Shown: one piece after another, positions 51,809 to 60,512 of the stretch
Layout of the letters: each line of letters starts with the position of its first letter
Position numbering within the stretch: the stretch's first letter is position 1
Assembly: GCA_003116975.1 (NCBI GenBank)
Contig: BGKB01000065.1
Coordinates: 186,001-250,000 of the forward strand
DNA length: 64,000 nucleotides
Source: Aurantiochytrium sp. KH105
Lineage: Eukaryota > Sar > Bigyra > Thraustochytrida > Thraustochytriidae
Direction of reading: 5' to 3'
Translations under genes and position numbers: made by a program
The notes under the pieces: model-generated
What the model was told of the DNA's origin: nothing
Database searches by the model: none
Seen by the model: only the letters and a program-made list of their open reading frames with translations

Positions 51809-53554
51809 CTACTTTCCATCAGCGGCAGCTGCAGGGGCAGCAGAGCTCACGAGGGATTGAGCCCAGTAGGTGAGTTGTTCTCGCATGGCAAACGAGATAC
51901 TGCCATCGGCGTCAAACAGAGCATCGAGGTTGTAGGCGCTGTAGAAAGACTCGAGCGGCGTCGACGAAACGCTCACCAAGTGACACCGATCGCCGTCCTG
52001 CGTCGGAACGACCACCGTTCCCGCGACCATCGAGGTCCCAATGCGACGATACTCGGACGTCTCAGCAGCGTCTGGCACAAACTTGGCGCGCTCAAGGTCC
52101 TTGCCAAGCTCGCTATAGGCTACAAGATAGCAATCTTCTGCTTCCGGAGACAACGTCTCGCGGATCTCATCAAGCACTTGCTCAGTCGCCAGCTTTGAAC
52201 AAACAAATGCACGCGGGAATAGCTTCCGCTCCGCCCTTGTACTTGCAATCCAGGAGCGCACTGGGGTCTTGTCCATATGTGGCGAAGCTGCCTCGCTTTT
52301 CAGTGAATGACCATCGTTAAGATGCCTGCCTTCGCTCGCAGCTTCCGACGCGCCTTCCTCCTCCTGTTCCTCCTGTTCCTCCTCTCCCTTCGTTGGCTGA
52401 GGGTGCTCGGTGACTTCGAATATGACCAAGTCGCCCGCCAAATGCTTCATGGCCTCGGCCAGCTCTGGCGTCGAAAAGAACTTCATTTCAGTTCTCGTGC
52501 CCGTCAGCTCGGCCGTCCGCTGTTCCACAAGGCGGATCGCCTCCAGGTCGCTCACGAGTTTCCATGAGCGATGAGCAACCTCACGTGGGTCAGCAGAAAT
52601 GTTCAGAATCTCCGCGCGCATGTTGAGACGCTTTGCCTTTTCAGAATCTGCACCAATGGGCAAAACCTGGTACGACAATTGCATGTGCGCTCCATCTCCA
52701 AGGTCGATCGCCTCTAAAGCTGTCCATGAAGTTGACGTATGGAGGAGACCGATGGCCTGACCCATGCTACTCTCAATGCCCGTCTTGAGCAGACGTACAC
52801 GTTCCTCGAGCACCATGCCTGGCGTGCCCTCGACAACATCAATAATCTGATCGATAAAGGCCTTGTGCTTGCGAATCTCCGCGCGGAGGAGTTGGTTTTC
52901 CTTATCAAGGTCGATGCAATTGTCGTGCCTCAGCGCGGAAACCTCCATCTGCAGCTGCGCAATGCGCGCAAGATACATTTCCCGCTGCGCTTCGAGCTCG
53001 GAATTGCGGTTCCGCAGATTTTCCAGCTTAGCCTTGCGCTTGAGACGGCTGCGCCTACATGCTTCGGCATTACGATCGTCTCGAGGTCGCGATAAGTTTG
53101 CGTTTTGCGTGTCCGCATTCGAGTCCGCTCTCCCCTTCCTGCCAGGTTTCTGTTGCCGTTCTTTCTCCTTGTGCCCGGGCGCGTCTACGCTGGAGGTTGC
53201 CTTCCCCGACGGCAACAACGACGACGATGATGACGATGATGACGACGGGGTTCGTTGCGACAGTGGCGTCCGTTCCTCATCAGGGATCGCTGCTGCACGT
53301 GTCTCGGCATTTGCGCCGCCCGCCTCATCGAGGGCGCTTCTCCGGGCGCTGCTTGTGTGTGCGTCGTCGTTCTCGCCGTCGTCAAGACTGTCCTCATGCA
53401 GAGCATGTCGCCGCACCGCTTGGGCATCGGCACCGAAGAGGTCGTCGGGCGCCCCGGGCGTGAGCAGGTCCGTATCAAGTCCCTCGAGATCCTCCGCCGC
53501 GAGTGCGAAGACCTCGTCTGAAAGCCAGTCGATGGGGTCGGCAAACTCGGCCAT
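51809..53554 (-). CDS. bZIP protein with START-like C-terminal region, paralogue 5
   Basis: 581 residues, ATG 53554. The N-terminus MAEFADPIDWLSDEVFALAA then EDLEGLDTDLLTPGAPDDLF is acidic with regularly spaced large hydrophobics, typical of activation domains. A Ser run at 104-112 and basic linker precede the basic region RNAEACRRSRLKRK (161-174); zipper L180, L187, Y194, L201, L208. Family blocks: DLDKENQLLRAEIRKHKAFI, VLEERVRLLKTGIESSMGQA, GLLHTSTSW, an acidic EEQEEQEEEG spacer, RSWIASTRAERKLFPRAFVC, SPEAEDCYLVAYSELGKDLE, and GDRCHLVSVSSTPLESFY. It has a clear start, no interruption, and close kinship with paralogues 4 and 6. Confidence 0.9.
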   Translation of the reverse strand: MAEFADPIDWLSDEVFALAAEDLEGLDTDLLTPGAPDDLFGADAQAVRRHALHEDSLDDGENDDAHTSSARRSALDEAGGANAETRAAAIPDEERTPLSQRTPSSSSSSSSSLLPSGKATSSVDAPGHKEKERQQKPGRKGRADSNADTQNANLSRPRDDRNAEACRRSRLKRKAKLENLRNRNSELEAQREMYLARIAQLQMEVSALRHDNCIDLDKENQLLRAEIRKHKAFIDQIIDVVEGTPGMVLEERVRLLKTGIESSMGQAIGLLHTSTSWTALEAIDLGDGAHMQLSYQVLPIGADSEKAKRLNMRAEILNISADPREVAHRSWKLVSDLEAIRLVEQRTAELTGTRTEMKFFSTPELAEAMKHLAGDLVIFEVTEHPQPTKGEEEQEEQEEEGASEAASEGRHLNDGHSLKSEAASPHMDKTPVRSWIASTRAERKLFPRAFVCSKLATEQVLDEIRETLSPEAEDCYLVAYSELGKDLERAKFVPDAAETSEYRRIGTSMVAGTVVVPTQDGDRCHLVSVSSTPLESFYSAYNLDALFDADGSISFAMREQLTYWAQSLVSSAAPAAAADGK

Positions 53555-53841
53555 CTTGACTTTGGTTTCGGGTCTGTGTCACAGCCTGAAAGGCAGCGCT
53601 CACTTTTCCACGTTATCAATGTGGATGATGCGGATGGGATGAGTCGTGACCGGCGTGCAGGCGGCTCTCACGGAGTCATTTTCAAGAATGCCAATTAGGC
53701 TTAACAAGAGAAAAGGTTGGTCAGAATCATGATGATCGCTGCGGTCTATGTGCAAGACTGACTGTAAGTCTAGATGGTCGCCCCCCGCTTCTACGTTGCA
53801 GTACAAAAATGTGATACGTACGAGGTTTTTTTCAATCACGA

Positions 53842-55725
53842 TTATAGGTTTACCGTGTGCTCGGACAGGTGGTCTCTGCGAAGATTACTTGCTCGTCTGA
53901 CGCTGTCGTTCCAGAGTGCCTCTGTCTCGAGTTTGATGTCTTCGCGCAAATTCTCCGTGAGCTTTCCGTCGGCAGCGACGATGACTTCGCATGACCGGAA
54001 AACACCCACGGGCAAGGTCACAACGCTAATAATGTGGCCCGCGTTGCCGTTTTGTGTTGGAACGACTACAGTACCAGAGATGACCGAGGTCTGCGGACGG
54101 CGGAACTCAGGAGTTTCATCCGGATCAGGAACCATTTTGGCTCGCTCCAGATCCTTGCTCAGCTCCGTAAAGGCGATAATGAAGCAGTCTTCCGCTTCGG
54201 GAGACAAGTTCTCCCTTATCCTTTGCACGTACTCACTATCGTTCTCCGTTCTGCATGCAAAGGCTCGAGGAAAAAGCTTACGCTTCGCACGAGTACTTGC
54301 GACCCAGGCACGAAGCGGCGAGTCTTTCTCGTCGTCGACGTGATCCTTGTTCTTCCCCTCCTCGTTTTCGCCTGTGTGTTCCGGTCCCGCAATGCCTGGC
54401 TGCCCTTTTGGGTGTTCTTGTTGTGCCTCTCCAAGGGATGTCTCGGGCGAGTTAAGATTCCAGTCGTCTAATGCAGCCTCGGTAATCTCAAAAATCTCGA
54501 GGTCATCCGGAAGCAAATTGCTCGCTTCGCAAAGATCCGGAGTCGAGAAGCGCCGAACATCGGTTCGTATGCCATTCCGTTGCGCTCTCGTTTCCTCCAT
54601 TGCACGCATTCTATCCACGTCTACGGCAAGGTCCCATGATGTCTCTGCGAGAATTGCTGGATCAAGTTCGACATTGTGGACCTCGGTTCGCATATTGACG
54701 CGCTTCACCTCATCAGGCGGAACGCCAAGGGGCAGCAATTGATACGAGATGCGCAAGAGCAAGCCACATTCAAGTGAAATGGTTTCCAGTGGTGCCCACG
54801 AGGTCGACGTGTGAAGGAGACCGACAATTTGACCCATGCCGCTCTCAATGCCTGTTTTGAGCAAGCGCACACGCTCCTCAAGCATCATACTTGGCGCGTC
54901 GTCCACGACATGTATGACGCGCTCAATGAAACTCCGATGCTTGCGAATTTCCGCGCGAAGGAGCTGATTCTCCTTGTCGAGGTCCACACAGTTGTCGTGG
55001 CGCAGGGAAGACACCTCCATCTGTAGCTGCGCAATGCGTTCCAGGTAAGCATCTCTGTCAGCCTCGAGCTCCGCATTGCGTTTGCGAAGGTTTTCCGTGT
55101 CGGCTTTGCGCTTGAGTCTGCTTCGCCGACACGCCTCAGCATTTCGGTCCCCTTTGGCGGTGGGGGTATTCATCACGACTCTTCTGTTGCTCTTCGTGTT
55201 GCTCTTCGTGCTGCTCTTCGTGCTGCTACTACTGCTGCTCTTCTTGCGGAGGAGATCCGGCAGGGTCATACCGACGACACTCTGCTGGTCGCCTTGCTCC
55301 TTTTCCGCAGCCTCTTCGCTCTCCTTCTCGTGCTGCTGCAGCTGCTGTGGTTGCGGACGTGCTGGCGTCTCGCACGGGCGTGCTCTGGCGCCTCCGAAGA
55401 CCGCGGTGAGCTCTGCCGTTGCCTCGTCGACCATGCTGTCCGCCAGCGCGAGGATGCTTTCCGCTTCCCCGTCCTCGTCGGCCAGCGTCTGCGCCTGCGC
55501 GACTGTTTCGCGGTCCGAGGTCGCGCGCGTTGGGTCTAGCGTCGCGGTCGCCGCCTCGAGGTCGGCCATCCCGTCTCCGCGACCCTGCCATGGCGCTGCG
55601 GCCTCCCCGGCAAAGTCCTGCCACGCCAGGCCGTCCAGCGCGCGGCCCTCGCCATGCTCGTGGCCGTAGGAGCCCGCCTCCGCGGGGAAGTCCGTGAGGA
55701 GCGCCGCGAGGTCCTCGTAGCTCAT
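53842..55725 (-). CDS. bZIP protein with START-like C-terminal region, paralogue 6
   Basis: 627 residues from ATG 55725 (MSYEDLAALLTDFPAEAGSY); the open frame upstream to 56070 has no family resemblance. Gln-rich (125-131) and Ser/Lys-rich (161-180) linkers precede the basic region RNAEACRRSRLKRK (194-207); zipper L213, L220, Y227, L234. Then DLDKENQLLRAEIRKHRSFI, MLEERVRLLKTGIESGMGQI, GLLHTSTSW, an acidic spacer around 475-495, RAWVASTRAKRKLFPRAFAC, SPEAEDCFIIAFTELSKDLE, and a C-terminal GHIISVVTLPVGVFRS, where the usual CH of the signature has become GH. About 290 bp separate it from paralogue 5. Confidence 0.88.
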   Translation of the reverse strand: MSYEDLAALLTDFPAEAGSYGHEHGEGRALDGLAWQDFAGEAAAPWQGRGDGMADLEAATATLDPTRATSDRETVAQAQTLADEDGEAESILALADSMVDEATAELTAVFGGARARPCETPARPQPQQLQQHEKESEEAAEKEQGDQQSVVGMTLPDLLRKKSSSSSSTKSSTKSNTKSNRRVVMNTPTAKGDRNAEACRRSRLKRKADTENLRKRNAELEADRDAYLERIAQLQMEVSSLRHDNCVDLDKENQLLRAEIRKHRSFIERVIHVVDDAPSMMLEERVRLLKTGIESGMGQIVGLLHTSTSWAPLETISLECGLLLRISYQLLPLGVPPDEVKRVNMRTEVHNVELDPAILAETSWDLAVDVDRMRAMEETRAQRNGIRTDVRRFSTPDLCEASNLLPDDLEIFEITEAALDDWNLNSPETSLGEAQQEHPKGQPGIAGPEHTGENEEGKNKDHVDDEKDSPLRAWVASTRAKRKLFPRAFACRTENDSEYVQRIRENLSPEAEDCFIIAFTELSKDLERAKMVPDPDETPEFRRPQTSVISGTVVVPTQNGNAGHIISVVTLPVGVFRSCEVIVAADGKLTENLREDIKLETEALWNDSVRRASNLRRDHLSEHTVNL

Positions 55726-56649
55726 CGCGCTCGCCAGGGACGGGACTTGTGACGAGGGAATGGGCTTTTGCTCGCACGCAGTTGGGCCTAGCAGCAGTGC
55801 ATAGGGCTTTCTCGGAAAGGGCTTTCCGCCCCTTCCCTGTACCACTGGCACTCCAGTGGAACTCGTGCAGAACAGACCTCTCGGACGATGCGGCGAATGG
55901 TGGGTAGTATATGGCGGGGCGTGCCGTGCGTGAGACGTCTGCCTTCGGGTTGGCGGAAAAACGTCTCTTTCGGCGCCGTGCGGTCGATCCTGTGTTGCGG
56001 CCGCTTGCGATGCATGCATGCATCGCTTGCAGCCATTTGCGATGCATGCATTGGCATTGCTTGCGATCAACTTTCATGTGTATGCATTGCTTGCAAGCAC
56101 TTTTCGATGGATGGATGAATGAATGAATACATGCATGTTTGGATGCATCCATTGCTTGCAGCCACATGCTTTTCTTGCCTTTATTTTATCCTCGACTTGG
56201 AAACGACTCTTCGTTCCCTGGAAACTTTCAGGCGGCGGCGCGCAGAGAAAGACCGAAAGTCTCAAGACGAAGAAAACGGAGGTGAAGAAGAACAAAAAGC
56301 AATAGGCCTAAACCAAACAATTGCGATGATTTTTGACGTGTAAAAAGGAGATTGAGTGCTTATAACTGTTAGTCAATCAATTGTTTGACTTATGTCACCC
56401 TTTTCTCGTGTCTGTCTCTTGCGCTGGAGACGTCGGTCCACCTTAAGACCTGGTCCGCTGGGTCCCCCGACACGCAGCGATTACGCTTGCAATGCCCCTC
56501 CAAGTAAGGTGGTTTGAAGCTCGTGAATTTGGGTGATTCGTGATCTTCGGCACCTAACCACCAAACCGGTACGCGGAGGCAAAGAGCGAAGGTTGTTGCG
56601 GTGCACGTGAGAAGGGTGGGGCACAGAGGTCGCGCATGGTGAGGTCCCT
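55726..56649. other. Intergenic between bZIP 6 and the YqaJ-like gene
   Basis: No gene seen. A cluster of short direct repeats around ATTGCTTGC (four copies, about 55999-56166), mixed with GCATGCAT and GGATGGATGAAT units, lies at the left. A TCAATTGTTTGACTTATGTC sequence (56377-56396) resembles two copies near 60403 and 60460. Confidence 0.45.
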
Positions 56650-59600
56650 ATGTCTGATGCCTCAAGTCATCAGCCTGGCCACCAGCCTGGCCACAACGTG
56701 AGCAGTACGACCGAGAGGCAACCTGCTCATCGTCCGAGACACAATGAGCCAGGTCTCACGGCGAGCGCCGCAAGCACAACTTTGGGCGCGCGGGCTAAAC
56801 AGTGCAGTGCATGCCACAAGTTTGGTCACCTACGGGTTACGAGTAGGGACTGCGATTATTATCAGCCTAGGTCTCGAAACGCAAGCTCGTCGCATGGTAC
56901 CTTGCAGGATCCTGGTGGCTCGGCGCTGCAAAACAGCTTTCAGAGTAGCTCAAGTGCAACAGCCAGGAGCACTTCGACAAATGATTTTTTGACGCGTACC
57001 CCATGCTCGTCCCAGAACAGCTCGCAAAGTGACTTTTCTGTTGCTTCGCAAAGTGCCTCACAGAGCAACCCGAGCGAGACGGGCGGAAACACCAGATCGC
57101 CTTCTGGGCATAGCTCTGCTCGTTCCAAGGCATTTCATGCAACTTGGCAAAAACTTAGCACATTGGATCCGGAGCTTTTGTCTCGCGAAGAAGCCAGCGA
57201 GGTTTGTGGCATCAATGCAGGTGCTCGACAGCATGTTAATAGTGTCGTCGTCAAAACCCGAGCCATGCTAGAACGGGAGTGTAGAATCCCCGCAACCGAG
57301 TGTGATCTTTTTCTGGCTCTTCTCGGCCATGATTCCATCGATATGCTGCTTCGTGCGATGACCTGTAGCATGAAACGTGACGACAAGAAAAAACAAGTGG
57401 AAGAGTGGGAGTTTTACTCATTTCTTGCGCAAATACTTTGGGCCACCGGCGCTTCGAAGATGAGCAAGGAGCACGCTTTTCATTGGCTGACGTTACTCAT
57501 GGAAGCGAAGACGGAATATGGCCGCGGCGCCATTTTGACACTCTCCCGATTTAATTTTCTCCAGAAGCACCTTCGTGGGTTCCAAGACGAAGGAGATGCG
57601 ACCAGGGCCGCCCATCAAGATGTGTCCGACATGGCTCGGCAGATGCATCCTCTTGAACAGACCATTGCCGATCCGACTTTGAAGTTGTTCGGCGACAAGT
57701 ATCTCCGCGTCACGATTGATGATCGCAATCGTGGCACGGTCTTAGCAGGCAACCCCGTGAACACTTGCAGGCCGAGAAAGCGGCATCGAAACGGGGCTGG
57801 CTCCGACGCAAGCGCCGATGCAGTATTTCGCGTGAAGCTCTTCTCCATTCTCTACGACAGGAGCTACCACCAAGTTACTGTGCTCACAAAGATTCTCGAA
57901 ACTATCAAGGAAAAAATAGGCGGTGATGTTGCTGGCATCGAGGTTTGCTTAAATCGGGGTAATCCGTCTCCTGCTCTATACGAGCTCTGTGCAAAGCTTG
58001 GGTACTCTCTGATTGTGGTGAACGATACCGAAAAACAACAAGGTTGCCCATTTCTTTCAGCAACCGCAGCGCGAGAGCGACCGTCGAAATACGCAAGCCG
58101 TGGTTGGTCTATCGATGGTGCCATGGTCAACATCAGCAGTCAATTCGTGATTGATGACAAGCCAACGCTTGGCGGCCAAATTTTTGCGGCGAAGAAAAGC
58201 CTTACTTGCGCAGCTAAAGGCAGGAAAGTGACAGCCTATGCGTATGCAGTTCGCGAATTTGGCAACGCAAAGCACACTCACATTCAACGTTTTGTGACAA
58301 TCTTGCCAGCGGAGATGATGCAACGATTTCGCAACGGATTCGTTTTTGAGACCTATGGCCGTTTACGGCGTGATATTGCCGCCCAAGTTCTCTTCTATCC
58401 TGAGCCAGAGGTGCAATCGTTAGGAGAAGATTTTCTCGACAGCCCCCGATTTCAAGATGCGAGCGCCGGGTCTATCGATACTGACTTTGGCGGTCTTGAA
58501 AGTGAGGAAGGAGAAGAGGAAGAAGAGGACGAAGAGGAAGAGGTTGAACGTAGAGCTGTGGCTGACTCCGCCCAGGGCAATGATTCTTTCGTCGAGTCGG
58601 ACCTTAATAGCGACGAAGACAGCACCTTTGCGAGAGACAACTCTGTCGTCGATCTCGGAGATGAAGAACTGAACGAGTGTGCGCGCGATGCTCTCGACAA
58701 AATACGCGATGCGGAGAGGTTAACCCGCACCGAAGTTGAATCATTTGTCTCTGCTTGTGTAAATCCACTGACGGCAGGGCAGCGATGTGCTGATTGGTTC
58801 ATCTTCAGAATGCTCATGATTACAGGAACAACCGCGCACGACATTGCCAAGGAGACCAGTGCTTGCAGGCCTTTTCTTTTCGAGGATCCAGCTCGCGCCA
58901 AAGCGGTTGTAGATCTGTCCTCGTCTGCCTTGAGCGAAACGCTCTGCAAAAGCTGGTTTCATGTGAAACGTGGAAATGAAAGCCAGCGGAAGCGCGCTTT
59001 ATTGCTCGGCACCCTCAATGAGACCGGCATCGTTGCTCAGCTCCGCAAAATGACTTTTGTGGATGCTGTCTTCGATATTGGTCTCGTACAGAAAAAGGGA
59101 AGACCTGGTCTTGGCGTGAGCGCGGATGGCATCATTATAATACGGCCTCCAAATTCTTTGTCCCATGCTGAGCGAGTCGTCGCCCCCTTGGAGATTAAGA
59201 CAAAGGTAGCGAGCCGAACGTTGAGTGAGTCATCGCACCTGGGTCGAAAATACGGAATCTACGTGCATTGCATCGTAGGCTCTCCGGCATGGTTCGATCT
59301 GGTCCCGAAGGAGCACCGTGGACAGCTCCTTCACCAAGCAAGTGTCTTCGATGTTCCATTTGGAGTGTATTGCGTCGGAAGCACCCGGAAAATTATGTAT
59401 GTGGTGCTTATTCAGTACCCAGCGCATGTTCGTGCTAAATGGCTATCTGCTTTTGAGGATGTTGAGCGCAGATTCCTAAATTGGGCTTACGTTGATTCTT
59501 CAGGTTCTGAAGCTCCATCAATTCCAGAGTACTACACCAGCGGTAATCGAGAGGTATTGCAGTCCCGTTTGCCGCTTTGGCGAGTTTATCATGCGCGTCG

Positions 59601-60345
59601 AAAAGACAAGGGTATATTCATGCCTGTCAGGCTGACGCGCTCTCTTGTTCAGTTCTACTACAGTGCTTCAAAACAGGGAGTGGACGGGCTTGACGACTAC
59701 GCTGAGCACTTCGACAGTCGCGCGTTGAAAGTCAATTGGGAACAAAAAATAACTCTCGGGCTCATTACTGACGTGTTTATCAATTCGCTGGTTGTCTGGC
59801 GCATGTGCAAGGTGTATGACCCCTCCATGTGGGTTGACTTGCGAAAATTCCTCACATTGTGCTCGCGAAGAGTTCGTCTGACCGACTTCCTCGAAAAGGT
59901 TGTCTTTGGTCTTCTCGCACACGCTGAGAAATTAAAATCTCGCGACATGGCGGTGCCGGAGCCTGACGTGGGAGCTTTGACGACGTCCTCATCCATTCAA
60001 AACGCTTCCAGAGGATATTGTTTATCCCGAGAAGAACACGAGCAGCTCCGACTTCCAAATGGAAAACGTGGGATCATCGGGTTAGCTAACACAGCAGCGC
60101 TCAAGCGTCTACGTCTCTCGAGCAACATTCATAAGCATGAGAGTACCAAGACAGCTCCAAACTGTGTTGTCTGTGGCAAAGGAGCTCGCACCCGTTGTAC
60201 CTTTTGTAATGTCGTTCTGCATCGTCAGCTCCGCCATTCTGTCAATCAGGCTGTATCATGCTGGGACCAGTGGCACAGTAATCAAATCGTGAAGCGAAGA
60301 GATTATGCAAAGAAGAGTGATTCAAGAAGCAACTCATCAGAATAA
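56650..60345 (+). CDS. Large zinc-finger protein with YqaJ-like PD-(D/E)XK nuclease domain, probably mobile-element encoded
   Basis: 1231 residues, uninterrupted. The N-terminal zinc knuckle is C52-x2-C55-x4-H60-x7-C68 (CSACHKFGHLRVTSRDC). A Ser/Gln-rich linker follows, then about 450 residues I cannot assign (LFSILYDRSYHQVTVLTKIL ... GWSIDGAMVNISSQFVI). A Glu/Asp run lies at about 613-635. A YqaJ-like region is seen at about 712-852: WFIFRMLMITGTTAHDIA, ESQRKRALLLGTLNETGIV, GVSADGIII (about 822) and PLEIKTK (about 847), the Asp ... Glu-x-Lys site of that recombinase/exonuclease family. The C-terminus has CVVCGKGARTRCTFC ... CWDQWH (about 1172-1212), like the cysteine-rich tail of PiggyBac transposases. 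YqaJ genes accompany some DNA transposons (ISL2EU/IS4EU). It is the only plus-strand gene among the bZIPs. Domain calls are by eye; the whole-protein role is unknown. Confidence 0.7.
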   Translation: MSDASSHQPGHQPGHNVSSTTERQPAHRPRHNEPGLTASAASTTLGARAKQCSACHKFGHLRVTSRDCDYYQPRSRNASSSHGTLQDPGGSALQNSFQSSSSATARSTSTNDFLTRTPCSSQNSSQSDFSVASQSASQSNPSETGGNTRSPSGHSSARSKAFHATWQKLSTLDPELLSREEASEVCGINAGARQHVNSVVVKTRAMLERECRIPATECDLFLALLGHDSIDMLLRAMTCSMKRDDKKKQVEEWEFYSFLAQILWATGASKMSKEHAFHWLTLLMEAKTEYGRGAILTLSRFNFLQKHLRGFQDEGDATRAAHQDVSDMARQMHPLEQTIADPTLKLFGDKYLRVTIDDRNRGTVLAGNPVNTCRPRKRHRNGAGSDASADAVFRVKLFSILYDRSYHQVTVLTKILETIKEKIGGDVAGIEVCLNRGNPSPALYELCAKLGYSLIVVNDTEKQQGCPFLSATAARERPSKYASRGWSIDGAMVNISSQFVIDDKPTLGGQIFAAKKSLTCAAKGRKVTAYAYAVREFGNAKHTHIQRFVTILPAEMMQRFRNGFVFETYGRLRRDIAAQVLFYPEPEVQSLGEDFLDSPRFQDASAGSIDTDFGGLESEEGEEEEEDEEEEVERRAVADSAQGNDSFVESDLNSDEDSTFARDNSVVDLGDEELNECARDALDKIRDAERLTRTEVESFVSACVNPLTAGQRCADWFIFRMLMITGTTAHDIAKETSACRPFLFEDPARAKAVVDLSSSALSETLCKSWFHVKRGNESQRKRALLLGTLNETGIVAQLRKMTFVDAVFDIGLVQKKGRPGLGVSADGIIIIRPPNSLSHAERVVAPLEIKTKVASRTLSESSHLGRKYGIYVHCIVGSPAWFDLVPKEHRGQLLHQASVFDVPFGVYCVGSTRKIMYVVLIQYPAHVRAKWLSAFEDVERRFLNWAYVDSSGSEAPSIPEYYTSGNREVLQSRLPLWRVYHARRKDKGIFMPVRLTRSLVQFYYSASKQGVDGLDDYAEHFDSRALKVNWEQKITLGLITDVFINSLVVWRMCKVYDPSMWVDLRKFLTLCSRRVRLTDFLEKVVFGLLAHAEKLKSRDMAVPEPDVGALTTSSSIQNASRGYCLSREEHEQLRLPNGKRGIIGLANTAALKRLRLSSNIHKHESTKTAPNCVVCGKGARTRCTFCNVVLHRQLRHSVNQAVSCWDQWHSNQIVKRRDYAKKSDSRSNSSE

Positions 60346-60512
60346 AAGAGTATAAAAAGTTCCAACCGGATTCTCTCCTTTTCCCAACATAAATAAATCA
60401 AGGAATTGTCCAACTTAGGTCGTTTCTTCATTCTTTACCCCCCAAAAAAATATTCCCAGACAATTGTCTAAGTTTCATAAAATCATCGGGATCTCGTCAG
60501 GCATCACACTTT
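60346..60512. other. Short AT-rich spacer with CAATTG-type direct repeats
   Basis: GGAATTGTCCAACTTAGGTC (60403-60422) and ACAATTGTCTAAGTTTCATA (60461-60480) resemble the sequence at 56377-56396 on the other side of the YqaJ-like gene, in the same orientation. Confidence 0.45.
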
